From assembly GCF_000503895.1 (NCBI RefSeq), contig NC_022997.1:2545821-2609820 (forward strand): a stretch of 64,000 nucleotides of DNA, written 5' to 3'. Below are positions 17,876 to 26,892 of the stretch, piece by piece. The notes beneath the pieces are model-generated. The model was not told where the DNA came from and did not search any database. It saw only the letters and a list, made by a program, of their open reading frames with translations. This DNA comes from Hyphomicrobium nitrativorans NL23. GTDB taxonomy: Bacteria > Pseudomonadota > Alphaproteobacteria > Rhizobiales > Hyphomicrobiaceae. Positions within the stretch are counted from its first letter, which is position 1. Each line of letters opens with the position of its first letter. Both the position numbers and the translations under genes were made by a program.

Positions 17876-18844
17876 ATGCCTGCCACCAACGGTGCCGGCA
17901 ACGTCAAGATCGGTCTTGCGCTCGGCGGAGGAGCGGCCCGAGGCTGGGCGCATATTGGCGTCCTGCGCGCGCTGAAGAAGGCCGGAATTCAACCTGACAT
18001 CATCGCAGGCACATCCATCGGCGCCGTCGTCGGCGCCTGCGATGTCGCCGGACATCTCGACGAACTCGAAGCCTTTGCGCGGGAGCTCACCCGGCGCCGT
18101 GTGCTCGGCTATCTCGATTTCAACCTTTCCGGCACGGGCCTCATCACAGGCCATCGCCTTGGAGAGCGCCTTTACAAGCACCTCGGCGATATGCGCATCG
18201 AGGACCTGCCGCGCAGCTTCACCGCGGTTGCGACCGAGATCGGCACCGGGCACGAAGTGTGGCTGTCGCGCGGGAGCGTGGTCGATGCGGTGCGGGCTTC
18301 CTATGCGCTACCCGGCGTGTTCCGCCCCGTGAAGGTGGACGGCCGCTGGCTGTTCGACGGTGCGCTCGTCAACCCGATCCCGGTCTCCGTCTGCCGCGCT
18401 CATGGCGCGCGGTATGTGATCGCCGTCAATCTCAACATCGACATCTCGAACCGCGGCACCATTTCGAACATCAACCCCATGCCGCAGTCGGACGGCGAAA
18501 TGGAAGCCGTTCCGCCGGTCACCGGCAATAACGGCATCGCGGTTCGGCGCCTGCTTCAGCGGCAGATTCTGGGACGCGGCGACGACACGCCGGGCATCAC
18601 GACGGTGATGGTGGATGCGTTCAACATCGTGCAGGACCGCATTGCGCGCTCGCGGCTGGCGGGCGATCCGCCGGACGCCATGATCAGCCCGCGGCTTCAC
18701 GGAATCGGTCTGTTCGATTTCTATAAGGCGGAGGAACTGATCGCGCGCGGCGAAGCGGCGGCCCAGCGCACGATCGAGGATCTCGCACGCGAACTCGAAA
18801 CGCGCCGCGCGCTCGAAAGCGGAGCGGCGATGCCTGCGCATTGA
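17876..18844 (+). CDS. Patatin-like phospholipase (RssA/NTE type)
   Basis: 322 residues. The oxyanion hole LALGGGAARGWAHIGVL, nucleophile S47 in GTSIGA and the dyad aspartate in FDGALVNPIP are all present, so it should be an active Ser-Asp lipid hydrolase. No signal peptide is seen, so it is cytoplasmic or peripherally membrane-bound. The ATG at 17876 is preceded by GGAATGGAG. It stands between hisI and a bidirectional terminator. Confidence 0.9.
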   Translation: MPATNGAGNVKIGLALGGGAARGWAHIGVLRALKKAGIQPDIIAGTSIGAVVGACDVAGHLDELEAFARELTRRRVLGYLDFNLSGTGLITGHRLGERLYKHLGDMRIEDLPRSFTAVATEIGTGHEVWLSRGSVVDAVRASYALPGVFRPVKVDGRWLFDGALVNPIPVSVCRAHGARYVIAVNLNIDISNRGTISNINPMPQSDGEMEAVPPVTGNNGIAVRRLLQRQILGRGDDTPGITTVMVDAFNIVQDRIARSRLAGDPPDAMISPRLHGIGLFDFYKAEELIARGEAAAQRTIEDLARELETRRALESGAAMPAH

Positions 18845-18897
18845 CGTTTCAATCGGGTGACGCTCCCTGTGGCGGGCGGCGTTTTTAATTCGGAAAT

Positions 18898-18930
18898 GAA
18901 AAACGGCGCGTTGGCAAACGCGCCGTTTTC
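18898..18930. terminator. Bidirectional rho-independent terminator
   Basis: AAAACGGCGCGTT (18900-18912) pairs with AACGCGCCGTTTT (18917-18929) around a 4-base loop. The A run on one side and T run on the other serve both strands. It lies between the convergent patatin and CBS genes. Confidence 0.9.
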
Positions 18931-18959
18931 TATTCCTTTGCATAGCGAGAGTGGCGTCG

Positions 18960-19391
18960 TCAGCCGGTCGCGAGATAATTGCGCATGGCGGAGACTTCCA
19001 TCTCGACCTCGGCCACGTGGTGGTGCACCACGTCGCCGATCGAAATGATGCCGACGAGCGCGTCGTCCTCGATCACCGGCAAATGACGGAACCGGCCTTT
19101 CGTCATCATCTCCATCAGCTCGTCGAGCTCGCTCGTTTCGCCGCATGCGATGACGTTGCGCGTCATAACGTCGGACACCACCATACTCAGCGCCGCCGCA
19201 CCGTGCTCCGACACCGCACGAATGATGTCGCGCTCGGAAATGATACCGGTAACGTGGCCGTTGTCGCCCACCACAACCACGGCGCCGATCTTCTTCGGGC
19301 CGAGCTTCTTGGCGACATCCAGCAATGTGGCGTTCGGCCTTGCTGTCGTGACCGCGCGTCCTTTCGCCTTCAGTATCGATGCAACGTTCAT
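18960..19391 (-). CDS. CBS-pair domain protein
   Basis: 143 residues made of two CBS motifs only. Conserved segments are TLLDVAKKLGPKKIGAVVVV, GHVTGIISERDIIRAV, VSDVMTRNVIACG and RHLPVIEDDALVGIISIGDV. Such stand-alone CBS pairs bind adenosine nucleotides or SAM and regulate partners. The start at 19391 has GGGAGGAA 5 bases upstream; the longer frame from 19520 adds an unlikely Arg-rich extension. Confidence 0.9.
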   Translation of the reverse strand: MNVASILKAKGRAVTTARPNATLLDVAKKLGPKKIGAVVVVGDNGHVTGIISERDIIRAVSEHGAAALSMVVSDVMTRNVIACGETSELDELMEMMTKGRFRHLPVIEDDALVGIISIGDVVHHHVAEVEMEVSAMRNYLATG

Positions 19392-19575
19392 GACGTTTCC
19401 TCCCGCTCGCTGTCGATCAATGCGCGCCGTGCCGTCGACGGACGTTCTCCTCCCGTCCTCACTCACGCGTACTGACTGCCACGAGCGTTTTTTTCCTCGT
19501 GTCTTCTTTGGCCGAGCCACAATCGTGCCTCGACAAACTCAAGAGTGAGGCAAACTTCCGAAACGCGCAAGAGTT

Positions 19576-20316
19576 TCAATCCGTGTCGAGTTGCGGATCA
19601 TCTGCGAAGCGGGAAACATCGTCGAAAAGACCATAAGTAAAGATCCCTATCGCATAGCCACCGAGATGCGCCTCCCAAGCAATGCCCGCTGAATTTTGTG
19701 CAGCGCCAAAACCGATGATCGTCAGAACATTTATAAGCACCAGAACTGCACTGGTGACGATCACCCGACGGTCGGTCAAAGTCTCCCCGAGCGGCATCAG
19801 CGGAATCGAACGCGGCGCTTCGCGCAAACGCCGGAAGCCCCCGTTATTCATGGCCGGAAACAGAATACGGAGCGTTCCGCCTAGGAGGCCGGAGATCGCG
19901 CCGGACGCCCCGATCATGGGCGTCATCTGGCCCTCGTTGGCGATGTAGAACGCCAACGCCCCGCCGAGCCCCGAGAGGATGAAGAACGCGAGGAAACGGA
20001 CCGCCCCCGTGCGCGCCGCTATTGCGCCGCCGAAGGCGAGAAGCCAGGCGGAATTGAGCGCGAGATGAATCCAGTCGCCGTGTACGAGCATGTGGGTAAA
20101 GGGCGAGGTGAGCTTGGCCAACTCGCCTCCCGGAAGCACCTCGCCGAGCGGACCGTAGCGGCCGGGGATGAAGGCTGAGGCCAGCACGAACCACAAATCG
20201 CCTTCGGACGTCAGCACGGTGCGGCCCAGGTGGACCAGCACCAGGACAGCCAACACGCCGACGACACAATTCGGGACATTAAATACGGGCTCTTGAGACG
20301 TATCCGTCGGGGTCAC
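19576..20316 (-). CDS. Rhomboid family intramembrane serine protease
   Basis: 246 residues with six predicted membrane segments. The catalytic serine is S138 in IGASGAISGLLGG and the catalytic histidine is H217 in WEAHLGGYAIG; the second transmembrane segment carries HLALNSAWLLAFG, matching the rhomboid HxxxN pattern. The start is GTG at 20316 with GAGGAGA 6 bases upstream. It cleaves substrate helices within the inner membrane; substrate unknown. Confidence 0.92.
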   Translation of the reverse strand: MTPTDTSQEPVFNVPNCVVGVLAVLVLVHLGRTVLTSEGDLWFVLASAFIPGRYGPLGEVLPGGELAKLTSPFTHMLVHGDWIHLALNSAWLLAFGGAIAARTGAVRFLAFFILSGLGGALAFYIANEGQMTPMIGASGAISGLLGGTLRILFPAMNNGGFRRLREAPRSIPLMPLGETLTDRRVIVTSAVLVLINVLTIIGFGAAQNSAGIAWEAHLGGYAIGIFTYGLFDDVSRFADDPQLDTD

Positions 20317-20564
20317 GCAGGTCTCCTCAGTTCATGGGGCCTCGGACCCCTGTCATTGGGGGTCTTCGCTCTACGAGCCGGCTTTCGGCCGGCCTGTCGC
20401 CGTCCGTTCCGGCTCTCCCTCGTGCATATGGCACGGAAGCTGCTTTTGTCGACGGCATGGGCCGTTTTCGGGACGCTTTCGTTCTCCCGGCAGGCCGCAT
20501 TTCGAGAGCATCCGCTCTTGTAAGGCACGGGCCGCAGTCTTCTGCGGCGCCGGAGGAGTATTGC

Positions 20565-21248
20565 GTGCAAGCGGTCGCTCAGTTTCAACATCGTGCCACA
20601 CAGGCCCTTTACGCCTATTGGAACGACGTCCGGGCCGGCCGGCGGGCGCCGAGGCGGCTCGAAATCCAGCCAGCCCAGCTTGGAGGCCTTCTGCTCGATA
20701 CCTTCATTCTGGAGCGCACGGACCGCTCGACCTACCTGTTCCGCCTGGCTGGCACCCGGGTTTCCAACTGGCTCGGCGCGGATCTCAGAACCCGCAACTT
20801 TCTCTCCTGTTGGGGCGAAGCGGACCGGGCCATGCTGGAACGCCACCTGGCCGCAATTTCCGAACTGGGACGCGTCGGCGTGTTCACCGGCGAGGGCTAT
20901 CTTTCCGACACCGCGGCCCCGGCCGGATCTCGCGCCGCAGCGTCTTTCGAGCTGATCGTGTTGCCGCTCATGCACACGGGGCACGCGATCGACCGCTTGC
21001 TCTGTCTTCTCGTTCCCCTCGACGACAGGGCCGCCGACGCGCATAGCCCGCGCCGAGGGCTCAAGCTTCTTGCGGCCGAAGAGATCTGGCCGGAGGGCGT
21101 GTCGCGGGAGCCCTTTATGGATCCGCCGCCCGCTCTCAATCCGAATGTCCGCATGGCCCGGATCGTTCGCCAGGGGCGACGGCAGTTCCGCGTGTATCAG
21201 GGCGGACGCGTGGGCGAGGCGCCGCAGGCCGACGCCGAGCGGCCGTAG
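20565..21248 (+). CDS. PAS_5 family PAS-like domain protein
   Basis: 227 residues from a GTG start at 20565, chosen because GGAGGAG (20552-20558) stands 6 bases upstream; the frame is open further 5' but the sequence there looks non-coding. The pattern ALYAYWNDVRAGRRAPRRLE, then LDTFILERTDRSTYLFRLAG and the TRVSNWLGADLRTRNFLSCW segment identify the alphaproteobacterial PAS_5 (DUF1457) family. No effector domain is attached, so it is a single-domain sensor. It is followed by a PilZ gene on the same strand. Confidence 0.82.
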   Translation: MQAVAQFQHRATQALYAYWNDVRAGRRAPRRLEIQPAQLGGLLLDTFILERTDRSTYLFRLAGTRVSNWLGADLRTRNFLSCWGEADRAMLERHLAAISELGRVGVFTGEGYLSDTAAPAGSRAAASFELIVLPLMHTGHAIDRLLCLLVPLDDRAADAHSPRRGLKLLAAEEIWPEGVSREPFMDPPPALNPNVRMARIVRQGRRQFRVYQGGRVGEAPQADAERP

Positions 21249-21503
21249 CACGGCAACCTTTTTTGGGGGCCGATCCCACCCGCCACCGGGCACCTCCGGC
21301 CGCGATCCTTCCTAACATCGCCGACATCGACCTCGCACCGGGCCGCAGCGCGCACCGGGCATGCCTGCGTGCGACTTTGATCCAGCGGTTAGGCGTTCCT
21401 TAAACCTGTTGTCTCATTCTAGGACTCCCTCTGCGCGGAAACGGCTCAAATGCCGTTTCGGTCATGGGGGGTGCCGTCAAACGTTACCGCCCGGAATTCG
21501 CTC

Positions 21504-22133
21504 ATGTCCGCCAGTCCAGCCAATCACATCCGTTCCTCGATCCGGCTCGACACGAGGATCGTGCCCGACAGAAGGCGCCACAAGCGCTTTCACCTCGCGC
21601 TTCTTGGCCGTTTCATGCGCGCCAACAAGCAGGAGTTTCCTTGCAGGCTCAACGATATCTCGGTGGGAGGTGCGGCCGTGATGTCGCCCGTCGAGGTTGA
21701 GATGGGCGAGCGCATCGTTGCCTACTTCGACGAAATCGGCGGGCTGGAGGGCGAAGTGGCCCGGCTTTTCGACGGTGGCTTCGGCATGCGCTTCCGCGTG
21801 AGCCAGCACAAACGCGAGAAGCTCGCGGCTCAGATCACATGGCTGGTCAACAAGGCCGAGCTCGGCGACAGCTTCGGCCGCAAGCACAAACGCTTCGAAC
21901 TGGTCAACAAAACGTCAACGTTGAAGCTCCCTGACGGCTCCTCCGTCGATTGCCGGGTGCTCGACGTTTCACTGTCGGGCGCCTCCATCGGAACGGAGGC
22001 GCGGCCGTCGCCCGGGGATGTGGTGATGCTCGGGAAACTGCGGTGCAAGGTCATGCGTTATCACGACCGCGGGATTGGCGTGCAATTCCTCGACATTCCA
22101 GATCCAGAGGCTTTGCGGCGCTATTTCGGCTGA
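21504..22133 (+). CDS. Tandem PilZ domain protein
   Basis: 209 residues with two PilZ-like units. The first has RRRHKRFHL and DISVGGAAV; the second has RKHKRFELVN and DVSLSGASI. These are the RxxxR and D/NxSxxG c-di-GMP binding motifs. The first has the better match. No signal peptide or catalytic domain is present. The start at 21504 is preferred over 21450, which has no ribosome binding site. It is a candidate c-di-GMP effector placed between a PAS sensor and a LapG-like protease gene. Confidence 0.87.
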   Translation: MSASPANHIRSSIRLDTRIVPDRRRHKRFHLALLGRFMRANKQEFPCRLNDISVGGAAVMSPVEVEMGERIVAYFDEIGGLEGEVARLFDGGFGMRFRVSQHKREKLAAQITWLVNKAELGDSFGRKHKRFELVNKTSTLKLPDGSSVDCRVLDVSLSGASIGTEARPSPGDVVMLGKLRCKVMRYHDRGIGVQFLDIPDPEALRRYFG

Positions 22134-22270
22134 ACGGGGCACCCCGATCTCTCACTTCATGAGCATCAGTTTAGCTCAAATTTTGCTCGATTTCTGGCGG
22201 CGTACTTCAGGGGACCGCGAAACTTCAAGGGTACTGTGGTCGGCGTGACAGGGAAGTAGGGGTAACGCGT

Positions 22271-22912
22271 ATGAAGCGTATTTTCATGTGCATCGCGGCA
22301 ATGGCCGCTTTCGCCGGACCGGCCGGTGCCATGCCGGACGTGGTCGTGCCTGAGACCAACACCAGCAGTTCTCCGTTCATGCGGGTCTACGGTCCCGCGC
22401 AGCCGCCCTACGGGTTCGTCCGCTTCTGCGAGCGCAACCCGGATGCCTGCCGGGCGCGCCACATCGAAGACATCCGCTTTCAGCCCACGCCCGAGCGCTT
22501 GAGCGAACTCGACGAGGTCAATCGCTGGGTCAACCACGCCATCGCGCCGGCTACCGACATGGAGATTTACGGGGTCAGCGAGTTCTGGACCTTCCCCGTC
22601 GATCGCGGCGACTGCGAGGACTACGCACTCCTCAAGCAAAAGATCCTGATCCAGCGCGGCTGGCCCAAGAGTTCGCTTCTGCTGACGGTCGTGCGCGACG
22701 AGAAGGGTGAAGGCCATGCCGTGCTCACCGCGCGCACCTCGCAGGGCGACTTCGTGCTCGACAACAAAATCGACGATGTGCGCCTCTGGAATGCGTCCGG
22801 CTATTACTTTCTGATGCGCCAATCGTATCTCGATCCGCGCGTGTGGGTGTCGCTCGACGTCAACGACCGCACGGCGCCGGACGCCATCGCTGGCGTGCAG
22901 GACGGGCGTTAA
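22271..22912 (+). CDS. Transglutaminase-like cysteine peptidase (BTLCP, LapG family)
   Basis: 213 residues with a signal peptide (residues 1-20). The catalytic triad is C115 (DRGDCEDYALLK), H149 (GEGHAVLT) and D164 (FVLDNKIDDV). The Pfam family includes LapG, the periplasmic protease that releases biofilm adhesins under c-di-GMP control through LapD. No LapD or adhesin is visible here, so the LapG role is only a family-level possibility. Confidence 0.9.
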   Translation: MKRIFMCIAAMAAFAGPAGAMPDVVVPETNTSSSPFMRVYGPAQPPYGFVRFCERNPDACRARHIEDIRFQPTPERLSELDEVNRWVNHAIAPATDMEIYGVSEFWTFPVDRGDCEDYALLKQKILIQRGWPKSSLLLTVVRDEKGEGHAVLTARTSQGDFVLDNKIDDVRLWNASGYYFLMRQSYLDPRVWVSLDVNDRTAPDAIAGVQDGR

Positions 22913-23017
22913 GACGCCCGGCACGCTCAACGCTTCACGTTTTCACGACCCTTGTCCTGACTGACGACCCCCCGAGCCCGGCGACCCTGCCCTTGTCCCC
23001 CAACCGGGCTCCCCCTT

Positions 23018-23059
23018 GAGCCGGACGCGATTCTCCCTCGTGTCCGGCTCTATTTTTTT
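23018..23059 (+). terminator. Rho-independent terminator
   Basis: GAGCCGGAC (23018-23026) pairs with GTCCGGCTC (23042-23050) and is followed by a 7-base T run (23053-23059). It lies downstream of the BTLCP gene. The rest of the 302-bp gap to the next gene holds smaller GC-rich hairpins but no gene. Confidence 0.85.
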
Positions 23060-23213
23060 GCTTCGTACGCAAGCTGTGAGAAGCTTCGGATAACGGGCGG
23101 GTGCCGGTTGATAGCCGGCGCACTTGCGCCGGGTCGCTTTGCTCCCGGGCGCTATCGCGCCGGTCTCTTCTTAAGGTGCGCATGCTGCGTCCCCCTGCTG
23201 GCGGAGGCAGGTG

Positions 23214-23744
23214 TTACGGTGCCGGGCGGAAACCTGCCTTGTAGCGCTTCCAGTTCGCGACATAGCGGCCCGCGCCTTTGCCGAAGCGGGCGACATCCTC
23301 GTCCGTGAGCTCGCGTACGATCTTGCCCGGAGAGCCGAGCACCATGGACCGCGGCGGGATCACCTTGCCCTCGGGGATCAGTGCGTTGGCACCGATCACG
23401 CATTCCTCGCCAATCTTGGCGCCGTTGAGGATGACCGCGCCGATGCCGATCAGACTGCCCCGGCCGATGGTGCAGCCGTGCAGCATCGCCATGTGGCCGA
23501 CGGTGCAGTCCTCCGCGATGTCGAGCGGGAAACCGGGGTCCGTGTGGAGCACGCAGCCGTCCTGCACGTTCGAGCGCGCGCCGATGCGGATCAGCTCGTT
23601 GTCGCCGCGCAGCACCGCCCCGAACCACACGCTCGCGTCGGTTTCGATCCGCACCTTGCCCAGCACGACCGCATTGGGCGCAACCCAGAAGTTGCCGTCG
23701 GCCGGGGTTTCGACGCGCGTGTCGTCGAGGTCGTAAAGTGCCAT
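23214..23744 (-). CDS. Gamma-carbonic anhydrase family protein
   Basis: 176 residues, a left-handed beta-helix of hexapeptide repeats. The zinc ligands H67 (VLHTD), H84 and H89 (GHMAMLHGC) are all present, and R46/D48 (RGDNE) match the catalytic site support residues. YrdA/PaaY/CaiE-like. Carbonic anhydrase or thioesterase activity is possible. It is followed upstream by DUF3126 with a 13-base gap. Confidence 0.92.
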   Translation of the reverse strand: MALYDLDDTRVETPADGNFWVAPNAVVLGKVRIETDASVWFGAVLRGDNELIRIGARSNVQDGCVLHTDPGFPLDIAEDCTVGHMAMLHGCTIGRGSLIGIGAVILNGAKIGEECVIGANALIPEGKVIPPRSMVLGSPGKIVRELTDEDVARFGKGAGRYVANWKRYKAGFRPAP

Positions 23745-23757
23745 CCGTCAGTGCCCC

Positions 23758-23973
23758 TCAAGCCTCTTCGAGATCCATCTCAAGGATGGCCATCTGGAAC
23801 TGATAGGACACTTCGCCCTCTTCCTCCTCGCGGAACAGCACGGCGACGAAATCGTCTCCGATATAGACCTCGGCACTATCGTCCTTCTTGGGACGCGCCC
23901 GCACCGACAGGTTCTTCGTCCCGAATGTCTTCCTCAGATACGCCTCGACCTTGGCCAGCTCGTCCTTCTTCAC
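23758..23973 (-). CDS. DUF3126 family protein
   Basis: 71 residues from a GTG start with GGAGG 8 bases upstream. KVEAYLRKTFGTKNLSVRAR and EVYIGDDFVAVLFREEEEGE fit the small alphaproteobacterial DUF3126 family. The function is unknown. It lies between cysE and the gamma-carbonic anhydrase gene on the same strand. Confidence 0.9.
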   Translation of the reverse strand: MKKDELAKVEAYLRKTFGTKNLSVRARPKKDDSAEVYIGDDFVAVLFREEEEGEVSYQFQMAILEMDLEEA

Positions 23974-24000
23974 TCTGTCATCCTCCGGTTTCGTTAGTTA

Positions 24001-24049
24001 GACCGGCGATTCACGCTTCAGGCTGATAGGGCCTGAAGCGATCGCGGTC
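24001..24049. repeat. Long hairpin after cysE, REP-like
   Basis: Two stacked stems: CGCTTCAGGC (24014-24023) with GCCTGAAGCG (24031-24040), and outer GACCGgCGAT (24001-24010) with ATCGCGGTC (24041-24049). It abuts the cysE stop and is followed by ctagagc. There is no T run. It probably limits read-through or stabilises the cysE mRNA. Confidence 0.6.
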
Positions 24050-24924
24050 TAGAGCATTGCATAATCATCGGGCCCGATCCCGGGATCGGATTCGAACGTC
24101 TGGTCCATCGTTCGTCCGGGTTCCGCGCCAGCCGGGCCGACGATGCGCGCCGGCACGCCGGCAACCGTCACATGCGGTGGGACATCCGAGAGCACCACCG
24201 AGCCCGCGGCGATGCGCGAGCTGTTTCCCACGTGAATGTTTCCGAGCACCTTGGCGCCGGCGCCGATCAGCACGCAGGAGCCGATCTTGGGATGGCGGTC
24301 GCCCGTCTGCTTGCCGCTGCCGCCCAGCGTCACCGCGTGCAGGAACGAGCAGTTGTCGCCGATGGTCGCCGTCTCGCCGATCACGATGCCGGTCGCATGG
24401 TCCAGCATCAACCCCTTGCCGATACGCGCTGCGGGATGGATGTCGACCGAGAACATGCGCGACGACTGGCTTTGCATGTAAAGCGCAAAGTCGCGCCGGC
24501 CTTGACGCCACAGCTCGTGCGCAAAGCGATGCGTGACGAGGGCGTGAAAACCTTTGAAATAGAGAAAGGGATCGAGATAGCGCGCCGTTGCAGGATCGCG
24601 CTCGATTACGGCTGCGAGGTCGGCGCGAAACGCGCGGCCGAGTTCCGGCTGGGACGCGAGCACGTCCCGGAACGTCTGGACGATGAGGCCCGCGTCGACG
24701 TCCGCATGGCCGAGGCGCTGCGCGATGCGATGGCAGATCGCATCTTCCAGGTTCTCATGGCTCGCGACGGTTGCGTAGATGAACCCCGTCAGCGCAGGCT
24801 CGGCCGCCATCGCAGCTTCCGCCTCGCTGCGGAGCGCCAGCCAGATCGGATCGTCGCCAGCGCGGCGGGAGGGCGTGCGCCGCTCGCCCTTTCCGGCCTG
24901 GACCGGCTGCTTGGCACTGTTCAT
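24049..24924 (-). CDS. cysE: Serine O-acetyltransferase
   Basis: 291 residues. An N-terminal helical domain (FIYATVASHENLEDAICHRI) is followed by a left-handed beta-helix with HPAARIGKGLMLDHATGIVI and DNCSFLHAVTLGGSGKQTGD, both diagnostic of CysE (catalytic His/Asp). It makes O-acetylserine for cysteine synthesis. The start at 24924 has AAGGAA upstream. The C-terminal tail after PARIVG is longer than in E. coli CysE and ends in DDYAML. Confidence 0.95.
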   Translation of the reverse strand: MNSAKQPVQAGKGERRTPSRRAGDDPIWLALRSEAEAAMAAEPALTGFIYATVASHENLEDAICHRIAQRLGHADVDAGLIVQTFRDVLASQPELGRAFRADLAAVIERDPATARYLDPFLYFKGFHALVTHRFAHELWRQGRRDFALYMQSQSSRMFSVDIHPAARIGKGLMLDHATGIVIGETATIGDNCSFLHAVTLGGSGKQTGDRHPKIGSCVLIGAGAKVLGNIHVGNSSRIAAGSVVLSDVPPHVTVAGVPARIVGPAGAEPGRTMDQTFESDPGIGPDDYAML

Positions 24925-25201
24925 GTCCACTGTTCCTTCGTACGCCGCGACCCGAACGGGTGTGCGCCGCCTTCGTCTCACGCGCGGGCCGTCGTGCGAC
25001 CGGACCCTCATGCGAACTATGGATCAAACCGATCCTCGCGTCAGGCGGTTCTCGCCATGTCATGGGGAGGGCCTATCGGCCGAGGCGGGCCTAGTCAATC
25101 CTTTAGCGCTTTGTCCTGGCCCATACTTTGGGCGTTGCGCCGCGTTGCTCGGGAGCGCATCGAAGGGCACATTGAGAGGGTACCGAAGAGGACCAGCCGA
25201 C

Positions 25202-26002
25202 ATGACCGATACTCCCGCCACACCGCCCGATCTCAGGCTTGAGATCGAGGGTCCCCTCGCCTGGATCGTTGCCGACAATCCCGGCCGTATGAACGCGTTC
25301 ACAGCCGACATGTGGGCCAAGTTGCCGCAACACATTCAAGCCGCGGAGGCAGATGCCGCCGTACGCGTCATCATCCTGCGCGGTGCGGGGACGCGGGCGT
25401 TCTCCGCAGGGGCCGACATCTCTGAATTCGAAAGCGCGCGCACGGGCGCCGCCGCCGCCGACTACGACCGCCTCAACCACGAGGCGTTCGACGCTCTTCT
25501 CGGCGCGAGCAAGCCGGTGATCGCGATGATCCACGGCTTCTGTCTCGGCGGCGGCCTCGGCATCGCGGCGTGCGCCGACCTCAGGCTCGCAGACCATCGC
25601 GCGCAGTTCGCCATTCCGGCCGCGAAGCTCGGTCTCGGCTACAATGCCCGCTGGGTGCAACCTCTGCTCGCACTCGCCGCTCCCGCCTTCGTGAAGGAGA
25701 TGCTGTTTACGGGCCGGCGGGTTTCGGGCGAGGAAGCGCTCAGGATCGGCATCGTCAACACGCTGACCGATGCGGATACGCTGGAGATCGCGGTCCGAAC
25801 GCTTGCGGCCGAGATCGCAGGCAACGCACCGCTCACCGTCAGCGCCGCCAAGCTCGCCATCGATGAACTCACCCGCCATCCCGAGCAGCCCGACTTCGCG
25901 AAACTCGATGCCGCCGTGCTCGCGTGTTTCGAGAGCACGGACTATGCGGAAGGGCGCCGGGCGTTCCTCGAAAAGCGCAAGCCCGCGTTCCAGGGCCGCT
26001 GA
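25202..26002 (+). CDS. Crotonase-fold (enoyl-CoA hydratase/isomerase-like) protein lacking hydratase glutamates
   Basis: 266 residues. The CoA-binding and oxyanion motifs RAFSAGADISEF and HGFCLGGGLGIAACADLR are clear. Aligning to rat mitochondrial hydratase, the two catalytic glutamates (in GGGCE and QPE) fall on G120 and A140, so a normal hydratase mechanism is not expected. The sequence FAIPAAKLGLGYNARW instead marks a distinct crotonase subgroup. Substrate and reaction are unknown; isomerase, hydrolase or binding roles remain open. Single gene, divergent from cysE. Confidence 0.85.
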   Translation: MTDTPATPPDLRLEIEGPLAWIVADNPGRMNAFTADMWAKLPQHIQAAEADAAVRVIILRGAGTRAFSAGADISEFESARTGAAAADYDRLNHEAFDALLGASKPVIAMIHGFCLGGGLGIAACADLRLADHRAQFAIPAAKLGLGYNARWVQPLLALAAPAFVKEMLFTGRRVSGEEALRIGIVNTLTDADTLEIAVRTLAAEIAGNAPLTVSAAKLAIDELTRHPEQPDFAKLDAAVLACFESTDYAEGRRAFLEKRKPAFQGR

Positions 26003-26317
26003 CGCTCACAGCCAGCGAATTTTGAATCCCGTCGCAGGACGGCGCCACAACCGCGCAAATTCATTCCAGATTTGGGGATCGCACCCCGCACTCATGCTGC
26101 GTCGCACGATCATTTTCGCTTGGCAGGGAACGATCTTGCTCCGTACACTTTATGCCTCGGCGGGGTCCCTGCCTCGCCGGGGCCGCCTCGTCCCGGGCGG
26201 AGCACACTCTGCAAACGGTGTGTGGGACACGTTCCGACCTACGTGTCCGGCGCATCTTTATCTGCGTGTTTGACGAGCAGTCCCCCCCAACGCCGATCCG
26301 TCGGCAGGAGGTCGCGC
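26003..26317. other. Intergenic region without a recognised gene
   Basis: 315 bases between the crotonase gene and a tiny membrane-protein gene. I see no conserved reading frame, hairpin or RNA motif apart from the AGGAGG (26306-26311) that belongs to the next gene. A promoter for that gene is expected here but no clear -35/-10 pair stands out. Confidence 0.4.
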
Positions 26318-26401
26318 ATGGAACTCTCGATCCGACTGACGGTGCTCGCCGCACTCATGTCCTTCGGCTTCCTCGCTGCAATCGTGATCGGACTGGTCTG
26401 A
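26318..26401 (+). CDS. 27-residue single-span membrane protein
   Basis: A very short frame, MELSIRLTVLAALMSFGFLA... ending IVIGLV, with a perfect AGGAGG 6 bases before the ATG and a strong terminator 85 bases after the stop. Apart from four N-terminal residues it is one hydrophobic helix. The combination of a strong ribosome binding site, clean hydrophobic helix and its own terminator argues that it is translated. The function is unknown. Confidence 0.65.
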   Translation: MELSIRLTVLAALMSFGFLAAIVIGLV

Positions 26402-26485
26402 GCACTCCCTGTCTCTCAGACGAGGCCGATCAGGAGCCGGTTCAGCTCATTCCCGCGCATCGCTTGTGCGGGGCACGCAAAAGGA

Positions 26486-26522
26486 AAGGCGCGAGACCCT
26501 CGGGTCCCGCGCCTTTTTCTTT
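26486..26522 (+). terminator. Rho-independent terminator
   Basis: AGGCGCGaGACC pairs with GGTCcCGCGCCT (about 26487-26513), followed by ttttt. It lies after the 27-residue membrane protein gene and before a convergent gene. Confidence 0.85.
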
Positions 26523-26544
26523 GACGGCGCTTGTTGTGCCGCCG

Positions 26545-26892
26545 CTACCTTTTCAGATGATAGCCGAGGATCGCGAAGGCGAGCACAGCGTACTCCGCGC
26601 GGATGCGGCCCCAGGGGATCTCAGACAGCAGCGGGAGTTGCGGACCCCATGTCCACAGCACGGCGGCGATCAATGCAAATCCCAGCGCCCAGCTCAGTGT
26701 CGCGCTCGACGGCGAACCGACATCTTTCAGAATGACGGCGGCGATGATCCCGATCAGGAAGATCACGACTGCGGCGACCACCGCGAAGATGAACAGGCGG
26801 AACTCGCCGAATTTGATGTAGTTCATGAGCGCCGTCGTGCCGAACCAGCCGACGGCGATCTGCAGCAGCAGAAGAATGAGACGTCCGAGCAT
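26545..26892 (-). CDS. Small integral membrane protein
   Basis: 115 residues with about four hydrophobic segments (LGRLILLLLQIAVGWFG, FIFAVVAAVVIFLIGIIAAV, LSWALGFALIAAVLW, and a weaker C-terminal one). The start at 26892 has GGGGGAG about 8 bases upstream. I do not recognise the family. It ends 180 bp before the metH C-terminal gene. Confidence 0.7.
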   Translation of the reverse strand: MLGRLILLLLQIAVGWFGTTALMNYIKFGEFRLFIFAVVAAVVIFLIGIIAAVILKDVGSPSSATLSWALGFALIAAVLWTWGPQLPLLSEIPWGRIRAEYAVLAFAILGYHLKR

